Source: an uncultured Ilumatobacter sp. (GTDB lineage: Bacteria > Actinomycetota > Acidimicrobiia > Acidimicrobiales > Ilumatobacteraceae). Taken from it: a stretch of 32,032 nucleotides of DNA. The stretch spans positions 1 to 32,032 of the forward strand of contig CALFRK010000084.1 in assembly GCA_937919625.1 (NCBI GenBank). The letters are read 5' to 3'. Position numbers and translations under genes: made by a program. Below are positions 1 to 7,273 of the stretch, piece by piece. The notes below the pieces were generated by a model, which saw only the letters and a program-made list of their open reading frames with translations, was not told the origin of the DNA and did no database searches. Position 1 is the stretch's first letter; every line of letters begins with the position of its first letter.

Positions 1-353
1 CGACACGAAATCCAGCGTGACCGGCTCAACATCCTGAACGGCCGGCTCTTCGGATAGGTCACTCCCGGACCCAACAACCAACCCTACGACCACGCCTCCG
101 GCTCCGCCAGAGGCACCACCTCGCGCGCCAGGAACCACGCCCGAAATCGGGGCTTGACACAAAGAGGCTTCGGAGTGTTGCGGTTGCCGCACGACGCACC
201 GCGCGATTCTGCATGTCGATATGTGACACTGGCCGTGCTTGCAGGAACAGGAATACGGTCGCATCTCATCGTCGGCCATGGCAGCACTCGACGCCGATTT
301 GCCGAAATTCTCCACTGCCTCCCAACGCCGTAGGCAATCGGCGTTGCGGTCAG
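1..353. other. Left-edge stretch without a confident gene
   Basis: I see no gene here that I would defend. On the plus strand bases 1-57 stay open from the window edge to a TAG, giving an 18-residue tail (ending NGRLFG), which may be the end of a gene lying outside. On the minus strand a frame starting near 280 (MADDEMRPYSCSCKHGQC) stays open to the window edge and is cysteine-rich at its start, but it has no ribosome binding site or promoter-like hexamer. The two readings overlap, so at most one is real. Confidence 0.3.
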
Positions 354-1718
354 CTATCGACCGTCGACGGCGAACAGGCGCCATACGCCGTCGATTCCCT
401 TGAGTTCGTGCTCGCCACGTTCCGCAAACACCACATCACCGCCGAGGAGCAAGTCACGAACTGTCGACGATGCCCAGAGTTCACCGTCTGCGGCCTGCTG
501 CTCCACGCGTGCAGCGAGATTCACGGCAATCCCGGAGATGTCACCGTCGTCGTGCACTTCGATCTGGCCGGCGTGCACACCTGCTCGAATGTCGATCCCG
601 ATGCCGTGGAGTTCGTCGCACAGGCGAAGACCACAATCGACCGCTTCCGACGGCGAGTCGAACGTTGCGAGCAGGCCGTCGCCTGTGCTCTTCACCACTC
701 GCCCGTGGTATTCGTCGATCACACGACGAGCGGTGCGATCGTGACCGTCGAGGATCGCTCGCCACGCCTCGTCGCCGACAGCTGCCGACTGCATCGTCGA
801 ATTCACGATGTCGGTGAACATCACCGCCGCGAACTGACGTGTCGTCGTTCGTTTGATCTCTCCACCGATAGCGAACCTGATCACCTCGTCTGCCACGTCA
901 CGCCAGTTCGGCATGATCCACGAGAAGTGGTCGGCACCCTCGACCTCGAGGTAGCGGGCGTCGGGGATGATGTCGGCGAGTAGGCGACCGCCAGCAACGG
1001 GAAGCTCCTGATCGCCGGCAACGTGGAGCACCTGTGTGCGCATCGTGAGCCGTTCGGGAGCATCACCGGCGTCGAGGTTGAAGATGCTGTCGAGTTGGCG
1101 GACGAAGTCGTTGGGGCTTGCTGCGAAGCGCATCAGCCGGGCCATCCAGCGGGTGAACGGTTCGTTGCCGACCTGGCTGGGCGTCGCCCAGCCGACGAGG
1201 TAGCTCGCATCCTCCCCCCACGTCGCGAGGATCTTCATGAAGTGTGCGTAGATCTCCTCCTCGCTCAGTATCGGGGGGTCACCATCGCGGAGGTAATCGC
1301 GGAGGCGACCTCGATACGCAGGGGGGACGAACGTGTTCATCACAGTCAGGCTCTCGACGCGCTCGGGGTGCTCGACGGCGAAGAGGATGCCCATCGCGCC
1401 ACCTTCCGACTGGCCGACAACATGGGCGCTCTCCCAACCGACTTCATCCATCACGGCGAGGATGTCGCCGTTTCGTTGCTGGAGAGTCGGTGCCTCGTCG
1501 AAGCGATCCGACATGCCGATCCCGCGCTTGTCGAAATACACACAGGACATGTGCTTGCCGAGGTGTTCGTACGTTCGACGATACGACTCGTGCTCCCACG
1601 TGATCTCGCAGTTCGAGATCAGATCCGGAATGATCATCAACGGCGGCCCATCACCCCACTGCTGATACGCGAGCCGAAGATCACCCGACCGGGCATAACG
1701 AACCTCAGGTACCTGCAT
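354..1718 (-). CDS. Alpha/beta-hydrolase fused to class III nucleotide cyclase
   Basis: A 454-residue two-domain protein. Residues about 1-285 form an alpha/beta-hydrolase domain with nucleophile elbow GQSEGG (Ser104), a likely acid in VAGDQELPV (Asp236) and a likely catalytic His in GADHFSW (His264). Residues about 295-454 form a class III adenylate/guanylate cyclase catalytic domain with metal-binding aspartates in FTDIVNST (Asp303) and STGDGLLATF (Asp347) and a typical VNLAARVEQQA segment. Family knowledge predicts cAMP or cGMP production from NTP, perhaps controlled by a ligand or substrate of the hydrolase domain; that coupling is inference. There is no membrane segment, so it is probably cytoplasmic. 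I chose the ATG at 1718 because a GGGAG Shine-Dalgarno-like run lies just upstream and because the frame further upstream (open to a GTG at 1796) contains a promoter-like hexamer. An ATG at 1730 is an alternative. Confidence 0.9.
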   Translation of the reverse strand: MQVPEVRYARSGDLRLAYQQWGDGPPLMIIPDLISNCEITWEHESYRRTYEHLGKHMSCVYFDKRGIGMSDRFDEAPTLQQRNGDILAVMDEVGWESAHVVGQSEGGAMGILFAVEHPERVESLTVMNTFVPPAYRGRLRDYLRDGDPPILSEEEIYAHFMKILATWGEDASYLVGWATPSQVGNEPFTRWMARLMRFAASPNDFVRQLDSIFNLDAGDAPERLTMRTQVLHVAGDQELPVAGGRLLADIIPDARYLEVEGADHFSWIMPNWRDVADEVIRFAIGGEIKRTTTRQFAAVMFTDIVNSTMQSAAVGDEAWRAILDGHDRTARRVIDEYHGRVVKSTGDGLLATFDSPSEAVDCGLRLCDELHGIGIDIRAGVHAGQIEVHDDGDISGIAVNLAARVEQQAADGELWASSTVRDLLLGGDVVFAERGEHELKGIDGVWRLFAVDGR

Positions 1719-1770
1719 CCCACTCCCCATCCCCTCGAGGGTCAACACGATCGCATCGAAGACCGTGGCC

Positions 1771-1776
1771 ACCCTA
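1771..1776 (-). promoter_or_regulatory. -10-like element upstream of the hydrolase-cyclase gene
   Basis: TAGGGT on the minus strand fits the TAnnnT hexamer seen at other starts in this window. No start codon lies 7-8 bases below it, so transcription from here would give a leader of about 45 bases with a Shine-Dalgarno-like GGGAG before the ATG at 1718. No convincing -35 is visible. Confidence 0.35.
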
Positions 1777-1983
1777 GACAATTCCAAACGACCCACGGTC
1801 CGAGTCGGGCCGCTGCGTCATGCCAGCGTTGAATCCTTTCGGTGTCGCTCGGCGGCCGACCCGCGGGTTACTGCCCGCGCGTTATTGGCGGCAGTCGCCG
1901 GCCAGGGACCGATCGGCGTGCGGGAGTCCGGGCGGTCGCGCTCTCGATTGTCGAGCGCCCCGGCGAAGGTGCTCGTGCGGCGG

Positions 1984-2346
1984 TCAGATCGCCAGTTCGA
2001 CGGGCCGGTCGGCGGGGTCCTTGTCGATCGGCATCGTCCACTCGCCGTAGGGCAGGTTCGTGCCGATCACGATCCGGCCCGCGCTACCGGCCAGGGTGCG
2101 ATGCAGCCAACCCGCCGGAGCCTGGAGCCGGCACCCAGGTTGGGTGTGGGTAACGTTGCCGTGCTCGTCGGCGAACGAGCCGGTGCCCGAGATGACGAAC
2201 GCGACACTCTCGAACTCGTGCCAGTGCAAGACCTCGTCCTCGTCGTGGACGTCGTCGAATGCCAACCCGTGGAGACCCATCGCGGCGATCTGGTCGAGGG
2301 CCTGGTGCTCGCTGATCGGCTCCCCCTGAGTGAACTCGTACTCCAT
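1984..2346 (-). CDS. Small single-domain cupin protein
   Basis: A 120-residue protein with one cupin fold. The first cupin motif is visible as LHWHEFESVAFVISGTG, with the HxH and the downstream Glu that normally bind a metal ion, followed by a second motif around PAGWLHRTLAG with the fourth His. Small cupins of this kind may be enzymes, sugar-binding proteins or sensors, and nothing here picks a substrate. The ATG at 2346 follows a purine-rich GAAGGGGAACGGGG run that could act as ribosome binding site. It is a stand-alone gene on the same strand as the cyclase gene, separated from it by 265 bases. That gap holds a short GC-rich hairpin (1862-1879, CGCGGG/CCCGCG arms) that might end transcription. 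Confidence 0.8.
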   Translation of the reverse strand: MEYEFTQGEPISEHQALDQIAAMGLHGLAFDDVHDEDEVLHWHEFESVAFVISGTGSFADEHGNVTHTQPGCRLQAPAGWLHRTLAGSAGRIVIGTNLPYGEWTMPIDKDPADRPVELAI

Positions 2347-2417
2347 GACGCCCCGTTCCCCTTCGTGAGATCCGCTCGCGACTCGGCCGATCCGACGTCG
2401 GTGACCCCTGGGACATC

Positions 2418-2654
2418 ATGGCATTCCCCGGCTGGGAGTTCCACTGGGCGTTCGGGTGGTCCCAACTCCGGGACCTGACCACCGCATCGGAGAAGACACA
2501 ACGCAAGGCGCTATTCATCGTCGGATGTGAGCTGCGAACCTGGCGTTACGGCACCGATATACCGAACCCGATAACAGGCGAACTGTTGGAGCTCGGGGCG
2601 TCCCGAGGGCACTGCATAATCACCGGTCGCATCCCGAACGAAGTGAACGCATGA
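2418..2654 (+). CDS. Doubtful small hypothetical protein
   Basis: A 78-residue open frame beginning MAFPGWEFHWAFGW, with no recognisable domain. Its third codon positions are less GC-rich (roughly two thirds) than those of the clear genes around it, and no ribosome binding site or promoter-like hexamer precedes the ATG. It lies in the otherwise empty 2347-2784 interval between the cupin start and the toxin stop. I list it because it is the only candidate in that interval; the stretch may well be non-coding or degraded. Confidence 0.2.
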   Translation: MAFPGWEFHWAFGWSQLRDLTTASEKTQRKALFIVGCELRTWRYGTDIPNPITGELLELGASRGHCIITGRIPNEVNA

Positions 2655-2784
2655 GGATCGACATCCGGACGGTTGCGGCCGAGTGATTATGCGCTGGCGG
2701 TGGGTGACGGTGACCCAGGGCAGTACGCCGGATACCGCTCGTCCAAGTGGCCGGTGGGCCGCGCGATTACCGAGCGGCTTTCGA

Positions 2785-3066
2785 TCAGCGGGGCCGGTAG
2801 GCCGTGGCGCGATGCTCGATGCGGTAGACGATCACGAGCCGCTCGCCGTCATCGATCTCGTAGATGATGCGGTAGACGCCGCGTCGAGCAGAGCGCATCC
2901 CCGCAAGCTCGCGCTGCAGGGCACCACCGAGCCGATGCGGGTTCTCGAGGAGTGCGCCGAGCATGAATTCGACGATCGCGGCTGCAGTGCCTTCGGGTAG
3001 CCGGTTGAGCTGTCGTTCAGCGGGACCGGTGACACGCAGCGTGTAGCCGGGTTCCTCTGCGCTCAC
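2785..3066 (-). CDS. RelE/ParE-family toxin
   Basis: A 93-residue protein of the RelE/ParE toxin superfamily. It starts with the typical TGPAERQLNRLP helix, has a GALLENPHRLGGALQ turn, then LAGMRSARRGVYRIIYEIDD, and ends in the basic HRATAYRPR tail expected of a RelE-type mRNA interferase. RelE toxins cut mRNA at the ribosomal A site; the ParE branch poisons gyrase. The VYRIIYEIDD...VIVYRIEHRA pattern favours RelE. Its GTG start overlaps the antitoxin stop in a GTGA tetranucleotide, so the two are translationally coupled in the usual antitoxin-first order. The length is normal and the frame intact. Confidence 0.88.
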   Translation of the reverse strand: MSAEEPGYTLRVTGPAERQLNRLPEGTAAAIVEFMLGALLENPHRLGGALQRELAGMRSARRGVYRIIYEIDDGERLVIVYRIEHRATAYRPR

Positions 3067-3335
3067 TTGGCGAGGTAGCGGCTGCGGAGTTCCTCGCCCG
3101 TCACGAAATCGCCAGCGGCATACGCCTGTCGCGACTCGTCGAGTTGGCGCATGGCGTCGGGGTCGGAGAGCAGTTCGAGGGTGTCTTCGAGCGACTCGAG
3201 TTCGTCGGGGCTGATGAGCACGGCGGCGGGGCGACCGTTGCGGGTGACGATGATCCGATCGTGGGTGTGCTCGACTCGGGCAACCATTTCGGAGAACTTC
3301 GACTTCACGTTCGCCAACGGCAGCGTTTCAGTCAT
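3063..3335 (-). CDS. Phd/YefM-family antitoxin
   Basis: A 90-residue antitoxin that should bind DNA and neutralise the RelE-like toxin encoded next. The N-terminal Phd/YefM domain is clear: MTETLPLANVKSKFSEMVAR, then a strand-turn around TRNGRPAAVLISPDELESLE. The acidic C-terminal part (LLSDPDAMRQLDESRQAY) would wrap the toxin. The reading frame stays open far upstream (to 3536), but that part is not protein-like. An in-frame ATG also sits at 3341. I chose 3335 because a TAGAAT hexamer ends exactly seven bases before it, matching the leaderless arrangement at other genes here. Such antitoxins usually repress their own promoter together with the toxin. Confidence 0.88.
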   Translation of the reverse strand: MTETLPLANVKSKFSEMVARVEHTHDRIIVTRNGRPAAVLISPDELESLEDTLELLSDPDAMRQLDESRQAYAAGDFVTGEELRSRYLAK

Positions 3336-3342
3336 GACCATG

Positions 3343-3348
3343 ATTCTA
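3343..3348 (-). promoter_or_regulatory. -10 element of the toxin-antitoxin operon
   Basis: TAGAAT on the minus strand ends seven bases before the antitoxin ATG at 3335, predicting a transcript that starts at or next to the start codon. No strong -35 is visible. The region above it, 3349-3619, holds no gene that I can recognise. Confidence 0.5.
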
Positions 3349-3619
3349 GTCACGATCTCGTGTCGAAGGCCACCGCAGAAATCGACGCACCCTCCGTCCA
3401 TTACCGAGCGGATCGCGGGCGCAGAACGCCCATGATATGCGGCGCGGGTCGGATCGTTGAGGTGCGTGTTTATCGCCCAGGTGCGAGGGCCGGTTCTGCC
3501 GATCGATATCGGACGCCTCGAGACGCTCGCTGACACGGGGATTCTGGGCGACTGATAAGCCGCAACGGCGTGCGATCTCGTCGGTACGCGAGTCTCAGCC
3601 GAAGGGAGTCATGTCGCGA

Positions 3620-4327
3620 CTACCGGGCGGGTCGTGGACGACGAGACGGTGTGAAGGTCATCGAACAGTGACCCGTGGGGCGGTGGTTCTGATCGGGCAC
3701 GAGTCCGGCATCACGGGCCAGGACGATGGCTTGGCCGCGTTGGGTGACGTGGAGCTTGGTGAGGATCAGCGAGACGTTGTTGGCGATGGTCTTGGCCGAG
3801 AGGTGGAGTTGCTCACCAATCTCTGCGTTGGTGAGGCCGCGAGCGAGGAGGGTAAGGATGCCGGTTTGTCGTGGGGTGAGTTCGGGGAACGGGCCGGGTT
3901 CTGAGCGTCTCGGCGTGGTGAGTCGTTCGGTCAGATTGTCGATGAGTTGGGTGTTGAGCACGGTGTTGCCGGCAGCTGTGGAACGAATGGCGGTGAGGAC
4001 GTGAGTGCCGTCGGCACCCTTGAGCAGGTACCCGGCGGCTCCTGCTCGCAGTGCAGCAAGGACGGTGTCGTCGTCGAACATGGTGAGGATGATCACGGCC
4101 GTGGCCGGGCACCGTTCCCTGATCTGTTTTGTCGCTTCCAGTCCCTGGAGTTCGGGCATGTCCAGATCGAGGATGGCGACGTCGGGCTGATGCTCGACTA
4201 CTCGCCGTACGGCGTCGCGACCGTTGAAGGCTTCAGCGATGACCACGATGTCGTCCGTGGAAGCGATGACGGCTCGTAGCCCTTGGATGACAAGTGGATG
4301 GTCGTCGGCGATGAGGATCTTGATCAT
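3620..4327 (-). CDS. NarL/LuxR-family response regulator
   Basis: A 235-residue response regulator. The receiver domain (about 1-120) has the acidic pair in LIADDHPLV, the phosphoacceptor Asp in VAILDLDMPELQG and the conserved Lys in GYLLKGAD. The LuxR-type helix-turn-helix (about 150-212) reads LTPRQTGILTLLARGLTNAE...LSAKTIANNVSLILTKL. It should bind DNA when phosphorylated. It follows the kinase gene by 10 bases on the same strand, so the two form a cognate pair. The last 20 or so residues (PTGHCSMTFTPSRRPRPAR) extend beyond the usual end of the domain and look like read-through into non-coding sequence, perhaps after loss of the original stop. The partner kinase looks damaged, so the regulator's input is uncertain. 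Confidence 0.9.
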   Translation of the reverse strand: MIKILIADDHPLVIQGLRAVIASTDDIVVIAEAFNGRDAVRRVVEHQPDVAILDLDMPELQGLEATKQIRERCPATAVIILTMFDDDTVLAALRAGAAGYLLKGADGTHVLTAIRSTAAGNTVLNTQLIDNLTERLTTPRRSEPGPFPELTPRQTGILTLLARGLTNAEIGEQLHLSAKTIANNVSLILTKLHVTQRGQAIVLARDAGLVPDQNHRPTGHCSMTFTPSRRPRPAR

Positions 4328-4337
4328 CGTGGCTCCA

Positions 4338-5282
4338 TCAGGCCGGCCCGGTTGCTGGGGGGCCTGCAGGAAGGGGGAGCCGGGCCGTCACGATCCCGCC
4401 AACCTCGTCGGAGCCGCAGGTCAGATCGCCGCCGAGATCCCAGGCTTGTTCCCTCATCGAGAGGATGCCAACGCTCGGTGTCCACGGAGCATTCGGGCCG
4501 CCGTTGTCCCGAACGTTGATGAGCAGCGTCTCGCGTTCCGCTTCCAGCCGGACGCTGCAGGTGGAGGAGGTGGTGTGGCGGATGGTATTGGTCACGGCCT
4601 CCACGGTGATTCGGTAGGCGGCGACTTCGATGGCGGCGGGGAGGCCTGGCAGATTCTCGGCGTCGACCACGATGCAACAGTGTGCTGTGGTGAGGCGGCC
4701 CATGTGAAGTTCGAGAGCGCCGACCAATCCGAGGTTGTCCAGTGCTGGTGGTCGCAGCCCGTGGACGAGTCGGCGGATGTCGTCGAGCGCTTGCCGAGTC
4801 GCCTCTCGAGCGTCGCTCAAATGCTGGTCGGCGGCGGATGCGTTGGTAGCGAGTCGTGATCGCGCCGCGTCGATATTGAGCCCGACGGCAGTGAGGATCG
4901 GACCCAGCCCGTCGTGGAGATCTCGCCGGATTCGGCGGCGCTCTTCCTCGCGGGCGGTGACCAAATGCTGGCGTGACTCGGTCAGGTCGGCGGTCAATGC
5001 TTCGGCGTGAACGGCGACCCCGGCGTGACGAGCTACGTCTTCCAGCAGTCGACGGTCGCGCTGGTCGAAGGCGACCGTGATCGCATCGGCGATGATCACG
5101 ACCTCCAGCACCCGCCCGCGCCACGACCCAGGCTGGCCTGTCGGGAACCGGACGTACACGATCCCCTGGACGGCAACCGGCAGAAATCCCAAGGCCCCGA
5201 CCGTCAACCCCCAGCCCACCTGCGCCGAGTCACTCCCGTCCTGCACTGCGGCGAGGGCGGGAAGCGTTGTAGCTGCGAACAC
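4338..5282 (-). CDS. Sensor histidine kinase, apparently internally deleted
   Basis: A 314-residue kinase of the HisKA_3 / HATPase_c class. The phosphoacceptor block REEERRRIRRDLHDGLGP has His123, and the ATP-binding domain shows the N box EAVTNTIRHT and a glycine box VRDNGG. The preceding AFDQRDRRLLEDVARHAGVA looks like the last helix of a GAF domain. Upstream of it are only about 70 residues of membrane-like sequence ending FPTGQPGSWRGRVLEV. Relatives with a membrane region plus GAF domain are, from family knowledge, about twice this length, so the membrane part seems joined directly to the end of the GAF domain near residue 72 (around base 5069) by an in-frame deletion. The GTG start at 5282 has neither a ribosome binding site nor a promoter-like hexamer, and the frame is open for 20 more codons without a better start, so the 5' end may be lost too. 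It may be a decaying gene. Confidence 0.75.
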   Translation of the reverse strand: MFAATTLPALAAVQDGSDSAQVGWGLTVGALGFLPVAVQGIVYVRFPTGQPGSWRGRVLEVVIIADAITVAFDQRDRRLLEDVARHAGVAVHAEALTADLTESRQHLVTAREEERRRIRRDLHDGLGPILTAVGLNIDAARSRLATNASAADQHLSDAREATRQALDDIRRLVHGLRPPALDNLGLVGALELHMGRLTTAHCCIVVDAENLPGLPAAIEVAAYRITVEAVTNTIRHTTSSTCSVRLEAERETLLINVRDNGGPNAPWTPSVGILSMREQAWDLGGDLTCGSDEVGGIVTARLPLPAGPPATGPA

Positions 5283-5391
5283 GACCTGGCTGGCCGCGGT
5301 TCCGGACAGGCCCGAACACCCGCGCCGCGACGGCTCCCACAGTTAGGGTCCCCGATAAGGTCCCCGCGAAGCTTCTGGCCCAAGGCGCGAA

Positions 5392-5420
5392 GAAACCCCA
5401 GGGCATCTACCTGGGGTTTC
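5392..5420 (-). terminator. Terminator hairpin after tRNA-Ala
   Basis: A perfect 11-bp stem (GAAACCCCAGG with CCTGGGGTTTC) closes a 7-base loop five bases past the mature 3' end of the tRNA. The T-rich start of the following minus-strand sequence (TTTCTT, partly within the stem) is a modest U tract. It would end the tRNA transcript and also insulate the downstream kinase gene. Confidence 0.8.
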
Positions 5421-5424
5421 GGGG

Positions 5425-5497
5425 TGGAGCTAAAGGGAATCGAACCCTTGACCTCTTCCATGCCATGGAAGCGCTCTGCCAACTGAGCTATAGCCCC
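5425..5497 (-). tRNA. tRNA-Ala (anticodon GGC)
   Basis: A complete 73-base tRNA on the minus strand, first base at 5497 and discriminator A at 5425. The acceptor stem GGGGCTA/TAGCTCC contains the G3:U70 wobble pair that is the main alanine identity element. The D arm holds AGCTCAGTTGGCAGAGC, the anticodon stem-loop is CTTCC-ATGGCAT-GGAAG with anticodon GGC, and the T loop is TTCGATT. The terminal CCA is not encoded (CCC follows). It reads GCC and GCU codons. It lies 48 bases downstream of rsfS on the same strand but has its own promoter-like sequence. Confidence 0.97.
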
Positions 5498-5509
5498 GAA
5501 GAGACCAGC

Positions 5510-5539
5510 ACGATACCGACGACGCCCGCCGATTCACAA
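5510..5539 (-). promoter_or_regulatory. Promoter of tRNA-Ala
   Basis: On the minus strand TTGTGA (5534-5539) and TATCGT (5510-5515) are separated by 18 bases, with the hexamer ending 12 bases before the first tRNA base. This is the best two-box sigma-70-type promoter I see in the window. Confidence 0.6.
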
Positions 5540-5545
5540 CAGGGA

Positions 5546-5917
5546 TCAGCCGTCGGCTGGGGCGACGTGCCAGTCGATCTTCGGCACGTCCGTATACAAC
5601 CGCTCGATCTCGTAAAAGTTGCGGATTTCGCTGAGGAACACATGCACGATCACATCGCCGTAATCGATCAGTACCCACTGGTTCTCGCGCATGCCCTCGA
5701 CCCGGATCGGTGCCCGATCGACCAGCACTTTGAGCTGTGCCTCGACCTCGTCCACGACAGCATTTACGAGCCGCTTGTTCGACGCCTCGACAATCACGAA
5801 GTACTCGGTTAACGCCAGAACATCGCCGACGTGCAGTACCACCACGTCGGTGGCATGGTGTGCATCGGCGACCCGAGCGGCCGTGACAGCGAGTTGGAGT
5901 GCTTCTTCGTCGATCAT
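5546..5917 (-). CDS. rsfS: Ribosome silencing factor RsfS
   Basis: A 123-residue RsfS/Iojap protein. It binds uL14 on the large ribosomal subunit and blocks subunit joining, lowering translation in stationary phase or starvation. Visible family marks are the ATDVVVLHVGDVLALTEYFV stretch, ASNKRLVNAVVDEVE, and the C-terminal WVLIDYGDVIVHVFLSEIR with YEIERLY. Its length is normal. The ATG at 5917 follows a GGAGACG ribosome binding site. It is the last protein gene of the nadD - LCP-like - rsfS operon, 18 bases after the LCP-like stop. rsfS next to nadD is a common bacterial arrangement, which supports the call. Confidence 0.95.
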   Translation of the reverse strand: MIDEEALQLAVTAARVADAHHATDVVVLHVGDVLALTEYFVIVEASNKRLVNAVVDEVEAQLKVLVDRAPIRVEGMRENQWVLIDYGDVIVHVFLSEIRNFYEIERLYTDVPKIDWHVAPADG

Positions 5918-5935
5918 CGCTGCATCGTCTCCACG

Positions 5936-7273
5936 TCAACCGCCCGCATCGTTGTCGTCAATATTGCCCGCTTCAGTACTCGCATCGTCCCCAGAGCCTG
6001 CCACCACATCGACCGTTTCGGCACGGAGGGTCTCGATGAATGAGCGGCCCAGCTCGAGCTCGATGTCGACGCCCTCGATAGTCACGCGTGCGCTCGATAT
6101 CTCCGACGGGCCGAACAGATCGCCGTACACAGCACGCACATCATCGATGTTCAACGGGTCGGCCACACGGAATTGCGTGATCTCCGGCGCCCCCGCGCCC
6201 GGCAAATCAGCCACGGAAACGACGTTCGTCCGCATGAACGACAGCCGGTCGACTGCGAGCTTCAGTACATCCGAACGGCTCTTGCCGAGCAGATCGAGAT
6301 CGACGTCGCCATATCCACTAACCACTCGGAAGGTCGGTCCGTCGATCGGGGCGCCCAGTCGACCAGGGGCGATAGTACCGAACACCATCAGAGTCTCGGA
6401 ACGATTGTGGGCGACCACGGCGTCGACATCGGTCGTGCCGAACACGTTCGCCAGGTCGTCGCTGAGCTGTTCGTCGAGCCGCGCGTCGTCGATGACCACG
6501 AAGCTCAACGCCCGAGTCTCGAGCGGTGCGGCGAACAATCGGTTGAAGAACTCGTCGAGTGTGGTGATCGACGGCAGATCTTGGTCTGAGGCAACGGGAG
6601 CGACCGAACCAACGCCGGCGCCCACCCGATCGGCGACGGCCTCCCAAACTGCAATCCGGCTCGGCACGAGATACCAGTCGGCAATCGAGTCGTCACGCGC
6701 TGTCAATGCACGCGCCGCCGAGGCCGAACTGAGTACCTGTTCGCCCGCCTCCCACCGTTCACCTGTTGAGCTGTCGGAGAGCGGAAACGGCATCACTGTC
6801 GGCAGATCGCCGAGCGGTAGCACGACCTGTGCAAAACGGCGCTGATCGAGGATCTCGATCACATCGAACGACAACCCGGTCAGACGTTCGGCCGCCTCGC
6901 GGAACGCCTCCGGCCCGTTCAACTCGAGTTCGGCGTCGAGCGGCACCAACACCGTGTTGTTCCCCGACGATGCATCAGCCGACGAGGCCAGCAGGATCAA
7001 TACCCCACCGACACCGTCCGGCTCGAGCACGCCGACGGCAACCGACGTCAGCCGGCCGTCCTCGTCGGCGATTCCGATCAACGCCGTAGGGGTGAAGGGC
7101 AGGCGCCGGACCGGGGTCGTCACCTTCTGACCATCGGCCAACCGCCCCGCGGTCGAGTCGGCCAGCGTGCGCGCACCGATCACGCCGAATGCACCGACCG
7201 CCCCCAATGAAGCGACGGCGGCAGCCAACGCCAACACGGTGCTACGGGTGCGGCGCGAACGAATCGCTGTCAC
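5936..7273 (-). CDS. Divergent LytR-CpsA-Psr (LCP)-like membrane-anchored protein
   Basis: A 445-residue protein with one N-terminal membrane anchor (about 12-33, VLALAAAVASLGAVGAFGVIGA) and a large extracytoplasmic part. The middle resembles an LCP domain: a GVLILLASSADAS strand, a FREAAERLTGLSFD helix, PFPLSDSSTGERWEAGEQVL matching the usual wall-polymer-ligase region, and SRIAVWEAVADRV. LCP enzymes attach polymers such as arabinogalactan or teichoic acids to peptidoglycan from lipid carriers. However, the arginine-rich segment that normally follows (RxR...D...R..RQ) reads ARALTARDDSIADWYLVPSR, so key charged residues look substituted. The acidic tail (GSGDDASTEAGNIDDNDAGG) is probably disordered. 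The GTG start overlaps the nadD stop in GTGA. It may be a non-catalytic or altered-specificity LCP homologue; position in the operon is part of the argument. Confidence 0.65.
   Translation of the reverse strand: MTAIRSRRTRSTVLALAAAVASLGAVGAFGVIGARTLADSTAGRLADGQKVTTPVRRLPFTPTALIGIADEDGRLTSVAVGVLEPDGVGGVLILLASSADASSGNNTVLVPLDAELELNGPEAFREAAERLTGLSFDVIEILDQRRFAQVVLPLGDLPTVMPFPLSDSSTGERWEAGEQVLSSASAARALTARDDSIADWYLVPSRIAVWEAVADRVGAGVGSVAPVASDQDLPSITTLDEFFNRLFAAPLETRALSFVVIDDARLDEQLSDDLANVFGTTDVDAVVAHNRSETLMVFGTIAPGRLGAPIDGPTFRVVSGYGDVDLDLLGKSRSDVLKLAVDRLSFMRTNVVSVADLPGAGAPEITQFRVADPLNIDDVRAVYGDLFGPSEISSARVTIEGVDIELELGRSFIETLRAETVDVVAGSGDDASTEAGNIDDNDAGG

Noticed and set aside
5425-5497. tRNA-Ala as an integration (att) site of a mobile element
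   Set aside because: I found no second copy of the tRNA 3' end and no integrase gene in the window, so the neighbouring damaged kinase cannot be tied to integration.
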